The notes beneath the pieces are model-generated. The model was given only the letters and a program-made list of their open reading frames with translations. It made no database searches and was not told where the DNA came from. Position numbers and translations under genes: made by a program. This document shows, one piece after another, positions 10,511 through 21,249 of a stretch of DNA of 64,000 bases. The DNA is taken from NCBI RefSeq assembly GCF_050948175.1, contig NC_135206.1, forward strand, positions 1,627,170-1,691,169, in the 5' to 3' direction. This DNA is from Xylocopa sonorina (taxonomy: Eukaryota; Arthropoda; Insecta; Hymenoptera; Apidae). Positions within the stretch are counted from its first letter, which is position 1, and each line of letters begins with the position of its first letter.

Positions 10511-12250
10511 AGCTTCCCTTCGTGCGAGTGGTTCTATTAATTACATGCTGTTAAAAAAAAAACGAAATTTTCCAAGTTAATTCGAAGGTCTAAAAACTAT
10601 CGCTGTTATATCCTATTACGTTAGCGAGTTCCGTCGAACTTCTCTACGTTCGAGTGGTTTTATTTTTATAATAAATGATTCTTTATCAGATCTGCCTTGT
10701 AAAACCGTGCAGAGTGGTATTATTTATGTATTAATAAAACGAGAATTCCAAACTTAGTTCAGCGGTTTTAAATACTATCTATCATGTATCCTAACACGGT
10801 ATCGGAATTTGTCAAGATTTTCTACGTACAAATGGTTTTATTATGTAAAAACGATTTCTTATCAGATCTATCTCCTGAAATCTAAGGAATGATTTACTTA
10901 AATACTATATAAAGCGACAATTCCGAGATAATTCAAGAGTTTAAGAAACTAACGCTGTAATACTTTTATTAAATCTACATCAACCAATCGTGTAGAGCAA
11001 TATTAGTTAAATGCGAGTAATGCAAGATTTCCAAGATTAATTCAAGCATTAAACGTGAAACCAACATGTATCCTAGCTCCAACGCGCTTCTCTACATAAA
11101 GGCCTTTTTACCATATCGATATAATTTTTTTTTTATTTGGTCTATCAATTTGGTTAGATTCATATAAAACAAAATTTCAAGAATTAATTTAGGCATTTAG
11201 AAGCTAGTGCTTATAAATCTTGATGAGGGAGCGGATTCTAAACATGTTTTTCTTCATTCGAGTGTTTTTATCGTGTAAAAATAATTTTTTTTTTTTAATC
11301 CTGTTTGACCACTAAAATCGCACGGAGTAATATTAGATCATATTAAATAAAACAAAATTTCGAAAATCAATTCATGTATTTACAAACTGACGCTCATTTG
11401 TCACGACTCCGGCACGCTTCCCTACATGCAGATGTTTTTGTCACGTAAAAACAATTTTTTATCCGGTCTGTCCACTAAAATCCTACAGAGTAGTGTTAAC
11501 TAAATTCAAATGGAGCAAAATTTCGAAAATCAATTCATGTATTTACAAACTGACGCTCATTTGTCATGACTCCGGCACGCTTCCCTACATGCAGATGTTT
11601 TTGTCACGTAAAAACAATTTTTTATCCGGTCTGTCCACTAAAATCCTACAGAGTAGTGTCAACTAAATTCAAATGGAGCAAAATTTCGAAAATCAATTCA
11701 TGTATTTACAAACTGACGCTCATTTGTCATGACTCCGGCACGCTTCCCTACATGCAGATGTTTTTGTCACATAAAAATAATTTTTTATCCGGTCTGTCCA
11801 CTAAAATCCTACAGAGTAGTGTCAACTAAATTCAAATGGAGCAAAATTTCGAAAATCAATTCATGTATTTACAAACTATCGCTCATTTGTCATAGAGCAT
11901 GTGCGATATCCAGCGCGTTTCTCTGCATGTAGATGTTTTTATCGTGTAAAAATAATTTTTTATTCAGTCTGTTATCGAAAATCATACGGAGTAGTATTAG
12001 ATAAACTTATATAAAAAAGAATTTCGAAAATCAGTCCAAGCATTAAAAAACTGTAACTCATTTGTCATAGCGCGAGCGCGATCTCCAGCGCGCTTCTCTA
12101 CGTACGAGTGTTTTTATCGTGTAAAAATAATTTTTTATCCGCTCTGTCCACTAAGATCCTTTGGATTAGTGTTAAATAAAATCAAATAGAGTTAAATTTC
12201 GAAAATCAATTCAAACATTTAGAAACTATCATGTAGTGGTGACTTTATCC
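10510..12250. repeat. Satellite/minisatellite array, 163-bp monomer
   Basis: About ten tandem units. The landmark GACTCCGGCACGCTTCCC recurs at 11405, 11568 and 11731, exactly 163 bp apart. The central three units are nearly identical; units on both sides are progressively diverged but keep the order ACGCTTCYCTACRT, GTTTTTRTC, AAAAAYAATTTTTTATC. There is no coding potential beyond chance frames. Confidence 0.9.
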
Positions 12251-12563
12251 AGTGCCTACAAGGGAATAGTTCCTATTTCACTTAATACTATAAAGAATTT
12301 AATATACATTTTCAAAGAAAAATGAATTAATTATCATCTCACGATACAGCGCGGGCCTGAGGATCAAAATATATGTCTACTTTTAAGTCAATTTTTTATT
12401 AACAACGGATTTTAATTTTGTTTATCTACTGACGCCATTTTATGTGTGCTCCGTGTGCCCACCTCTTTATCCGAGAAGCGGATAACCTAACCTAACCTAA
12501 CCTTTATTTTTACGCAGGGAAATCCTTATGGCTACCGTGGATTTTTTAGGAAATCCATGGTTA
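12251..12563. other. Unassigned interspace with interstitial (CCTAA)n run
   Basis: Four consecutive CCTAA-type units occur at about 12483-12505, the insect telomere repeat in complement. I see no ORF or other element. Confidence 0.45.
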
Positions 12564-12777
12564 TGTAGGAAATTTATTAATTAATGATAATTACGAGATT
12601 ATTAGATAGTTCTTTTAAATTGCGATATTACTTGAAAGACTGCTAATGAACAACTAACTGATCGTTTTAAAACATTCACACGAAAAACTCATTTACTCCG
12701 CACATTCGCTCTCGCTCGCATTCTAGACTGTTCCACGCACATAACATTTGAAACTTGAATTATTGATGAATTTTTAA
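12564..12777 (-). repeat. LTR fragment of the gypsy-like family T1
   Basis: It starts TGTAGGAAATTTATT and parallels the complete LTR at 31078-31315 for about 200 bp (shared CTCATTTACTCCGCACATTC and CGCACATAACATTTGAAAC). It lacks the CTACA right end. Confidence 0.7.
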
Positions 12778-12965
12778 GCCGGGAACTCTTTCGAATACTT
12801 CCAGCCTTTCGCCTCGTACCTGGGTTAATGCACTCCTGCACTTGTCCCTTAAACCAGAGTTTTAATTCTATTCTCCAAAAAAAGCCACATCCCACAATCA
12901 CGGCACACAGAACGCTTAAGAACACATCCGCACGTTATAGCCGCCTGAACGAGACTCACCTTTAC

Positions 12966-13879
12966 CACAGTATACAGTAGCGAAACTCTCTGTTGGCACC
13001 TTTGATGTCGGTGTACCATAAAATTGAGTGCGCATTCGCGACAGAAGCTACCTAATCGCAGTGCCACCTGGATTTCAATCTCACTTGCATTTTTTTACTC
13101 TCTATCTGCCCAACTTATTTTTACGTTTAGTTAATCAAAATTTAATAAAAATAATAAATATATTATTTCTAATACACTGAAAAACAAGGAAAGAAAGCAA
13201 AAATCGAAAAAATATAAAATACACATGTTACTATAACTATAAAAATGTAAGAACATAAATATTATACAAGATAAACAAGAAAAAATATAATGAAAAATAC
13301 AAAAAATATATTATACATTGTATATTTTATTTTAAAATTTATTTTAAAGTTATTTTATATATACTTAATACCTATGTATACAAATATATCGGTAACAAAC
13401 ATATAATATCTTAAAAGTAAAGGTTTCATTAATGAAAAAAACGAAGATATCATATTTTTAATAAAAATATACTTTTTATTAAAGTAGGGATATATATATA
13501 GTAACGTATCTTTCATTTCTTCCAACTCCTTTCTTGTTTCATATTTCAGCTACTCGATCCACCTCAATACAAACCAAAAAAGGAGACAAAAAACAAAAAA
13601 TAAAATTGCTTTTTCTCCTAAAATCTTCGAAATAGCTTGAACGTGCTTCAACGCTTTCAAGCAGCTTTCAATAGATATTGAATTCCCTCCAAATTCAGCT
13701 TCAGGTTTGGTTAAATATTCAATTGTCTTTTTATCTGCTAAGAAAGAGAGAGAAAGAAAAACTAAAGAGCAAGTGAGGCAGAAGTTCAGATGGCAGTGCG
13801 ATTCGGAATTTATTGACGCGCATGCGCGTTCAATTTTGTGCCACACAAAATCATGCTACTTGCGCTACTGTATACTGTG
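12966..13879 (-). mobile_element. Non-autonomous P-element-like copy, 7-bp target duplication CCTTTAC
   Basis: The ends are CACAGTATACAGTAGCG and its complement, flanked by CCTTTAC at 12959-12965 and 13880-13886. The subterminal sequences are the two different P-like halves (CTCTCTGTTGGCACC at the left, the CACACAAAATCATGC side at the right). The 914-bp interior is AT-rich with no transposase core. Confidence 0.85.
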
Positions 13880-14066
13880 CCTTTACTTCCTCTGCAGCGC
13901 CACTGTAGAGTCCCCGGTGAAGCGTTCCGGCTCTTGCTTATTTTCCGTCGTGGGTGTTTCCCAACGCGCCGTCTAGCGACAGCTGTACGTGGCACATAAT
14001 TGGCGATGGTCATCCTAAGCCTTCGTCCCTCCTCTCCTAGCTCTCAGTCCTTCTTTTTTCGTCCCT

Positions 14067-14630
14067 TTATTGTGCAAGCAAGGCCCTTCCGCCTAGCTCT
14101 TCTAACATATCCTTCATCCTACTCTCTATCCATAACAGATGCTTACTTAAACGTCCCAGCCCTATACCCTGAGATCCAAGAACTTTACGAACCATACGTG
14201 TTGCCCATTTCTTAATATCTCCACACATATATCCGGTATACACGCGGAGACGCATCCTTTTGCGCAGCATTTTCAGGATCGGTCCACATCCTGTTCTACA
14301 TACTTCCTCTTCTCTACCTTCGCTTACCAGCTTCCTCTTGTAGTTGCTGATTATCTGAAAAGGGACATGCTTCAGGTCCCACAGACTAGCTGGGTCTGGA
14401 ATCGTGACTGGACTTGTTGGCAGCGCTGATAACACCGGAGCCACTTCCACGAAGTCAGAGTGAGCGTCCCCTACCAAGGTCGACTCTCTTAGACCCCATG
14501 TAGCGGCTAATTGGATAATAATCCTTTCACGTTCCAATTCACTTAATTTCCACCCCAATCGATCAAGCCAACCCTTCCATGCTCCTAGGTCTCTTTTAAC
14601 TAAGCTCAACTACTTCCTCACTTCCATGGT
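14067..14630 (-). pseudogene. Endogenous toti-like viral RdRp, C-terminal part
   Basis: A 180-codon minus-strand frame (14609-14067) has no transposon features and contains LGAWKGWLDRLGWKLSELE near its start and a basic C-terminal half. It lies directly downstream, in viral orientation, of the polymerase core at 16391-18535. The two are separated only by a P-like element that duplicated GTTTAAC, so I assign it as the C-terminal region of the same RdRp. There is no stop inside the frame, but upstream and downstream sequence is frameshifted. Assignment rests on collinearity more than on motifs. Confidence 0.6.
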
Positions 14631-14637
14631 GTTTAAC

Positions 14638-16383
14638 CACAGTATACAGTAGCGCAACTTGCCCGATTTTATGTGCTACAAAATTTAATGCGCATGCGCG
14701 AAACAGGGCACCGAATCGCAGTGCCATCTGAACTTCTGCCTCACTTGCTCTTTAGTTTTTCTTTCTCTCTCTTTCTTAGCAAACAAAAAGACGATTGAAT
14801 ATTTAACCAAACCTGAAGCTGAATTTGGAGGGAATTCAATATCTGTTGAAAGCTGCTTGAAAGCGTTGAAGTACGTTCAAGCTATTTCGAAGATTTTAAA
14901 AATATGATATCTTCGTTTTTTTCATTAATGAAACCTTTACTTTTAAGATATTATATGTTTGTTACCGAGATATTTGTATACATAGGTATTAAGTATATAT
15001 AAAATAACTTTAAAATAAATTTTAAAATAAAATATACAATGTATAATATATTTTTTGTATTTTTCATTATATTTTTTCTTGTTTATCTTGTATAATATTT
15101 ATGTTCTTACATTTTTATAGTCATAGTAACATGTGTATTTAAGGAAGAAAGACTTAATGGTAAACTGCATATATTGCGGTGTTGTGAAAATGTAAAAAGT
15201 AAAGATTGTTGTGTATGTACAAACAGAAAGATTAATTGCGTGTTGGAGAATGTTTTGAAAAATACTACACGATGGACAATTATAAAACATAATTTTTATA
15301 CAAAAACATATCACTAGATGACTATATTGAATAAAGATATATCTAAAATTCACAAAAGAATTACTAAATTTTGAATATACATCGTAATCTTGCGTGTTAC
15401 GTACCTCTGCTTCTACGATGGAAATTAATTCCGACCAGTACGATACCCATGTCCAACTTGAATACTTCCGAAAAGGGATAACACTGAGTGGCGAGTTGTA
15501 TGTATCCAAGGAAACGCTCGACCACGAGGGGAGCCCTATGCGTATGACATCATAACAGCTAGCTGGACGAATAGGTGTTACGCACAGTTCAGGCACAGTA
15601 TACAGTAGCGCAACTGGCACGATTTTATGTGTTACAAAATTTAATGCACATGCGCGAAACAAGGCTCCGAATCGCAGTGTCATCTGAACTTCTGCCTCTC
15701 TTGCTCTTTAGTTTTTCTTTCTCTCTCTTTCTTAGCAAATAAAAAGATGATTGAATATCTAACCAAACCTGAAGCTGAATTTGGAGGGAATTCAATATCT
15801 ATTGAAAGCTGCTTGAAAGCGTTGAAGCACGTTCGAGCTATTTCGAAGATTTTAGGAGAAAAAGGAAAGAAAACGAAAAAGAATAAAATAAAAAAGATTA
15901 AAATAATTGTTAATTTCTAAAAGTATTTTGATAAATAATTTAAGGGAATTGTTAATTTACATAAATATTTTATATTGTTTTGTAATTTTCTATAATACAT
16001 ATTTTTTGTTGTAGTATTACATATGCAGAAGAGGCTATAAGAATTGAAGAATTTTTCATTATATTTTCCCTTGTTTATCTTGTATAATATTTATGTTCTT
16101 ACATTTTTATAGTCATAGTAACATGTGTATTTTATATTTTTTCGATTTTTGCTTTCTTTCCTTGTTTTTCAGTGTATTAGAAATAATACATTTATTATTT
16201 TTCTTAAATTTTGATTAACTAAACGTAAAAATAAGTTGGGCAGATAGAGAGTAAAAAAATGCAAGTGAGATTGAAATCCAGGTGGCACTGCGATTAGGTT
16301 GCTTCTGTCGCGCATGCGCACTCAATTTTATGGTATACCGACATCAAAGGTGCCGACAGAGAGTTTCGCTACTGTATACTGTG
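14638..16383. mobile_element. Composite P-element-like copy with GTTTAAC target duplication
   Basis: The outer ends are P termini flanked by GTTTAAC at 14631-14637 and 16384-16390, so a single P-like element inserted here, into the viral RdRp relic. Inside, a second P left end begins at 15594, preceded by GTTCAGG. The interval 15139-16383 is an inverted copy of 20435-21683. The first half (14638-15138) is ordinary P sequence that stops abruptly at TTTAAGG. Confidence 0.85.
15139..15593 (+). repeat. Transferred segment inside the P copy: piggyBac tail plus viral capsid piece
   Basis: On the plus strand 15140-15318 encodes the piggyBac Cys-rich C-terminus (LNGKLHILRRCENVKSKDCC). 15390-15593 encodes the same viral capsid segment found on the minus strand at 21250-21435, including the same internal stop after MRMTS. 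It is an inverted partial copy of the 20.4-21.7 kb locus. Confidence 0.85.
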
Positions 16384-16390
16384 GTTTAAC

Positions 16391-18535
16391 CTCCCGTCAG
16401 ACGTCTCCGTCAACTACGCATCGAACCTACTCTTGGCGTCTACTCCACACCTGCCTAGGGCGCTGGGTGTTGCAACGTATGCGGCGGCCTTCTTCCTGTC
16501 TAGACCCTCACATCCTTCTGATGATGCAGTCAGTGCGCAGCGATAGCAGGTGCCACTGACTTAAGTTGGAATATGAACGCTCTTTGGGAGTGAGGAGGAA
16601 TGCCTGAACGGGGTTCCTAAACCTGATGTTTACGAACCTGCGAGCCAGGTACCAGGTTACCCCACTGTCCTCGTAACTTCTTCGTAGGAATTTTGCTCTC
16701 CCTCTAGATATGTACATCTTCAGAGGATGCATTTCGTACTCCACCTCCTGGTAGCAGTTGATGAGCGTCTGAATAAAGTCCAAATTTTGAATAGCACAAA
16801 CCACATCATTCCCCTGTGTGTAGAAGTGCTCAACGGTAGCTTTATTCCCTAGGACTGCCTTCGCAACTCGTTTAATAGCACTGAAGCTACATATGTTAAG
16901 GATCGTGTCAAGTACTGCTGTCCACCGCCACCTGGAAGATAGTCCGTTTTGCCAGACGAATCGTCTGTTCCCGACTTGTATCGTAGCCCCAATATCAAAC
17001 AGAGATACCCACAACGCTTCGAAGACCCCATCGAACTCTGTGTTTTGTACGGCTCTACTTATATACCGTTCCACTTCCATCAAAACAACGCAGATCAACT
17101 CCTTACTCTAATGTTGATCAAACCCTCATTGATCCAGAGATATTTTGCGTAGGAACTTGTTCCTGGCGGTACCTATGAGGTCGTAATCAATCTTCTCGTT
17201 CCCGCCCTTACTCGCAAAAAAGAGTGCTTAAGGATGATTCGTACAAACCAACTTCCAGATAGCTTGATAAAATATTCATTTTCCAGTTGATCTCATTACT
17301 GATTTTAACTACAGGTCTTATCTTATCCCCTTCACTCTTTTGCATTACATGGAAGACCTCACGGCTGGGTGTTCTCAGTTCCAACTCTATCTGATCGTCT
17401 TGTTTGTAATATCCATCAACCCCCTTCCCTCGAGCACATTGTACCTTACGCCTCTTTATTTCTACTCTAAGAGTCTCTCCCGTGCCTGATTTTCCCTCCA
17501 TCCACTTATAGGTTCTGACCTATTCGTGGATGGTGGGGATCTCCCTAGGTATTTTCCACTCGGTGGACATCAACCGACGGACCTCTTCGGCGAGTAACGA
17601 CATGTAGCCGTGTTCTCCGACCTCGCAATAACAGAACTCGCGTCAGTAAGGGCAAATGTTGCCTCCCCCCTCCCCCCCTCATTTTATACAATCCCGTCTC
17701 CTTCTTCAGCAATTCCTGTATGCCGTGACGGCAAGCAGCTGGTACCTCGTTCTTTATTTTCTTAATGTTTTCCAGTATTGCCTCACCAACGCGAGGGAAA
17801 GTGGCACGGTACATCAAGTGGATATGGTCTTTCATCACACCATGCCCCAGAGAACACCCGGCACACGTGAGATGTACTACTGTGGGTTTCCGTAGTTGCA
17901 ACAGGAAATTGTCGTATTCGAGATGCCAGCCCACACAGAGACTGGCCACACCCACAATTGAGTTCCTCACTGAATTCCTTCCTCATCTCATCCTTACTTT
18001 TTTCCTTCATCAGGTCAAAAAGAGCGGGGGACCATAGCTTTTCAGGTTATTGTCTGCCCTACACCAGGACGGTGATCAGGCGTGCTTCCTCACCCATACG
18101 GGTATACGCAAGACGGATCTACCCATTTACCAACCAGTTACACCCACCTCACTGAAACGGGCGATGGAAAAATCCAGATGTGCCGTGGCACCTTTCTCGC
18201 GGGTGAGTCCTTCAGTTACTCCGCCGCCAGGGACGCGTCCCAACCGGCGGAGCATTTACGGGGAACCTCAGGGAGGCGAAGTCATTGCATGCATACGTGC
18301 GTGCTCACTCTGAGCCTTTTTGAATTTATTCTGGACCAGCTTGGTCAAATTTATAGATGAACCAGACTGCCCAGTCTCAGTCTGATTCAATTTCGCTCTA
18401 CGAATTTGTCTCGGACGAGCTTGAGCAAGTTAATAGATGCACCAAACCTTCGAGTCTCAGTATTATTTGATAAGACCAGAGCCCCGTTAGCCGCCGGGCA
18501 AGCCTAGGTTCCACCGCGAGGAGGTAGGGATGACA
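16391..18535 (-). pseudogene. Endogenous viral RNA-dependent RNA polymerase (Ghabrivirales/toti-like), core
   Basis: Successive minus-strand fragments carry the ordered motifs of a dsRNA-virus RdRp. Motif F is QKSEGDKIRPVV at about 17342-17292. The motif A region (DQ-stop-GFDQH) is near 17098-17143. Motif B is NGLSSRWRWTAVLDTILN at 16948-16895. Motif C is TQGNDVV near 16810-16799. The spacing and the WRWT..LDT..N form match toti-like viruses of arthropods. Many lesions are visible: stops in motif A, frameshifts near 17510, 17970 and 18050, a Gly-to-Arg change in motif B, and Asp-to-Asn in the GDD triad. A 70-bp imperfect tandem duplication lies at about 18320-18465. It is a non-functional germline fossil. 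Confidence 0.85.
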
Positions 18536-18606
18536 CTTCCTGGACACCCAGGTTCTGGAACCCCATAGCTCTTCAGGTATGATATGTCCTTACCCTTCCC
18601 ATTCTT

Positions 18607-19204
18607 ATTAAATTTATAAATTATACCTAAATTGTTTTCAGCAATGCAGAAACCTCTAACATAATTCTGCTAACCTGCCATTCTGCTATCAGTAATTTTG
18701 AGATAGAAGTAATGAAACCGTAGCTTTATAGTTTTATTGTATTTTATTTTATTTTATTTCATATTATTTTGTTATTCATTTTGTGTCAGCTAATTTATAA
18801 TTATATAATTGCATATCATATATTTAAAAATCCTTTTTATGAATCTGACAGATTTGAATATTACAGAGGCTGAGGAGCCTGAAATGAGCCTGGTGACGAC
18901 TCGTACAAAGAAATTGTTAGATAATAGTCTCAGAATAAAAAAACTATGCGAACAAGTCAAAAAATTAACAGCGCAAAATAGAGCATTGCGTGAACAAATT
19001 TGGCGATTGCATGTGAAGGAAAGGAAGGAAAAACCAGTAACCACGAGTAGACAAGATGAATATAACAATTTGAGGGAACTAGGTTATTGTTATTACCAGA
19101 ACATTTTAATAGCTAGTAAACGTGGCAGAAGATATGATTCACAGTCTAAAAAATTTGCTAATTTGCTTTGTCATTATTTTTTTCAAGCTCACTTTTTCCA
19201 GATA
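18607..19204 (+). mobile_element. P-element-like internal fragment flanked by a ~70-bp direct repeat of viral sequence
   Basis: This is P-like sequence without either terminal repeat, inserted into the viral relic. The host sequence CTTCCTGGACACCCAGGTTC through CCCATTCTT is present on both sides (18536-18606 and 19205-19272). A normal 7-bp target duplication is absent, so it did not arrive by simple transposition. Confidence 0.8.
18839..19204 (+). pseudogene. P-element-like transposase fragment (coiled coil plus start of catalytic part)
   Basis: From ATG 18839 the frame reads MNLTDLNITEAEEPEMS, then a heptad-like KKLCEQVKKLTAQNRALREQI zipper, a basic stretch, and after about 105 codons RRYDSQSKKFANLL. 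The last motif matches the beginning of the P/THAP9-type transposase core (RRYDSQSKKFAL..). The frame ends in non-P sequence. There is no THAP DNA-binding domain and no full catalytic core. Confidence 0.65.
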
Positions 19205-19858
19205 CTTCCTGGACACCCAGGTTCTGGAACCCCATAGCTCTTCAGGTATATGTCCTTACCCTTCCCATTCTTCAGCTTTTACACCCTCTATTGCTTCGAT
19301 ACCACAAGAACATCTTTCAAGGCCCTCTCGTCATGCTCCTCTAACACCTCGGGTTTCGCTGCTACTCGGGTTATTTCGATTGCAACTTTGGCTCCTCGCT
19401 TCACCTCCTCTAGCGGTACAGGGTCGCGCTTCTTCTCTGGGCCTTTGTTGAATCCTGGGTCCCTTTCCCAACCCATTGACCTCGCGTCCTCTAAGTTTTC
19501 GATTATCCGTGTTTCTGCCAGCCTGGCCGTCTCTAGGCGCTCTATTTCCAGGATCAAACGGGCAATTTCGGCCTGGCTGTCGACACGGAGCGCTAGCTGA
19601 CCACCCCCTTCATTTTCCGCTCATAACACTCTTTGAGGAGCGTTTCAACAGACCTATCTATCTATGTACTGCTGCTGCAGGTCGGTAGCTTTTTTGTCCC
19701 AGTCCCCGCGCAACAGGACAATACCATCTGAAAACTGGGTACTCGTAATTACCTTTCCTGTTCCACGTGGTATAACTAGGATTTTAAGGTTTCCAGTGTT
19801 ATAATCTTTGATCCGAATGGCGATTCCCCATCCCCATTTATCAGGAGAGGGTTCGGTG
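19205..19858 (-). pseudogene. Endogenous viral relic: probable capsid C-terminal region and CP-RdRp junction
   Basis: From 19858 down to a stop at 19654-19656 the minus strand has an open frame of about 67 codons including KWGWGIAIRIKDYNTGN and PRGTGKVITSTQFSDG. It continues the capsid-like frame seen at 20427-20322. Further down, a 90-codon charged frame (19557-19288, with ETARLAETRIIENLEDARS) is followed by decayed sequence reaching the RdRp side. It lies between probable capsid and polymerase, so the boundary of the two viral genes should fall here. Identity rests on position and continuity; I recognise no capsid motif. Confidence 0.5.
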
Positions 19859-19862
19859 CTCC

Positions 19863-20317
19863 TGTCACATAAAATGTTATGAGATGATTTTTAAAAAAAT
19901 GCGAGTGAGCAATCGCCCACTCGACTCTTTATTGTAATATTTGAAATACAAAGTAAAGTGTCGCGACAACTCTTATCAAGAGTTTTAACAGCATAGATCG
20001 GCAGATTAATCATGACTAAAGACTGGACAATTCCCAGGTCTTCTTATACTACGTAGTTTTAGGGTGGTGGGGCAAGGACTTCGATCTTATTTCTTGGGAA
20101 TCGGGGTGTCAGCAGGATACGTACCAGTAGGGTGATAACTCTAATCTAATTGATTGGAAATAAAGTATCAACAGGATGCGTGCCAGTAAGGTGATGACTC
20201 TAATCTTTATTGATTGAGAATATTTCTTGGGAATAAAGTATCAACAGGATGAGTGCCAGGGAGGTGACGTTGGTTTAATTATTGATACCTCTGGTTGAAA
20301 ATGTATTTGACATTACA
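19863..20317 (-). repeat. Solo LTR, 4-bp target duplication CTCC
   Basis: It runs TGTCACATAAAATG to GACATTACA (TG..CA, 455 bp), flanked by CTCC at 19859-19862 and 20318-20321. It is related to the two solo LTRs at 38608 and 41180 (shared CCACTCGACTCTTTATT and the CCCAGGTCTT region). AATAAA reads on the minus strand. Three imperfect tandem units of about 60-70 bp (GTATCAACAGGATGCGTGCC) occupy the right half. It interrupts the viral capsid frame. Confidence 0.85.
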
Positions 20318-20321
20318 CTCC

Positions 20322-20427
20322 CACAGTCGTCCCAGTCTTGTACTCGTGCAAGCCTTCCACCATATGAATGATCTACGACACAACAAACACCGTCGATTGG
20401 TTCCAGCGTGGAGTAATCTTCTCCCTG
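20322..20427 (-). pseudogene. Endogenous viral capsid fragment
   Basis: A minus-strand open segment of about 35 codons includes VCCVVDHSYGGRLARVQDWDD. It lies between the solo LTR and a P-like element. Comparing the two flanks of the solo LTR, the reading frame is in phase across that insertion site. No family motif is recognised; the capsid call is positional. Confidence 0.5.
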
Positions 20428-20434
20428 CCTGAAC

Positions 20435-21242
20435 CGCAGTATACAGTAGCGAAACTCTCTGTCGGCACCTTTGATGTCGGTGTACCATAAAATTGAGTAC
20501 GCATGCGCGACAGAAGAATCCAAATCGCAGTGCCACCTGGATTTCAATCTCACTTGCATTTCTTAACTCTCTATCTGCCCAACTTATTTTTACGTTTAGT
20601 TAATCAAAATTTAATAAAAATTTATGTATTATTATTTGTATTGAATGTATTATTTCTAATACACTGAAAAACAAGGAAAAAAAGCAAAAATCGAAAAAAT
20701 ATAAAATACACATGTTACTATGACTATAAAAATGTAAGAACATAAATATTATACAAGATAAACAAGGGAAAATATAATGAAAAATTCTTCAATTCTTATA
20801 GCCTCTTCTGCATATGTAATATTACAACAAAAAATATGTATTATAAAAAATTACAAAACAATATAAAATATTTATGTAAATTAACAATTCTCTTAAATTA
20901 TTTATCAAAATACTTTTAGAAATTAACAATTATTTTAATCTTTTTTATTTTATTCTTTTTCGTTTTCTTTCCTTTTTCTCCTAAAATCTTCGAAATAGCT
21001 CGAACGTGCTTGAACGCTTTCAAGCAGCTTTCAACAGATATTGAATTCCCTCCAAATTCAGCTTCAGGTTTGGTTAAATATTCAATTGTCTTTTTATCTG
21101 CTAAGAAAGAGAGAGAAAGAAAAACTAAAGAGCAAGAGAGGCAGAAGTTCAGATGACACTGCGATTCGGAGCCTTGTTTCGCGCATGTGCATTAAATTTT
21201 GTAACACATAAAATCGTGCCAGTTGCGCTACTGTATACTGTG
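20435..21242 (-). mobile_element. Non-autonomous P-element-like copy, target duplication CCTGAAC
   Basis: The left end CGCAGTATACAGTAGCG (one change from the family consensus) and the right end CTACTGTATACTGTG are flanked by CCTGAAC at 20428-20434 and 21243-21249. It is 808 bp long, with AT-rich internal P sequence and no transposase core. This copy and its right flank are the apparent donor of 15139-16383. Confidence 0.9.
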
Positions 21243-21249
21243 CCTGAAC

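Noticed and set aside
11566..11932. ORFs repeating HDSGTLPYMQMF / TPARFPTCRCF in the satellite
   Set aside because: Chance frames in tandem 163-bp units (163 is not a multiple of 3).
10510..12250. CRISPR-like array
   Set aside because: The whole 163-bp unit repeats without unique spacers, in an insect-type genome.
12689..13067. Minus ORFs between the T1 LTR and the P-like copy as possible viral 3' end
   Set aside because: They include P terminus and LTR sequence, and no continuity with the RdRp frame could be shown.
15099..15683. 194-codon minus ORF and its near-identical 213-codon partner at 21153-21794
   Set aside because: They read antisense through a P terminus, the viral capsid piece and the piggyBac tail. 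Their similarity comes only from the duplicated segment.
16299..16559. Plus-strand ORFs over the RdRp region
   Set aside because: Antisense shadows of the viral frames.
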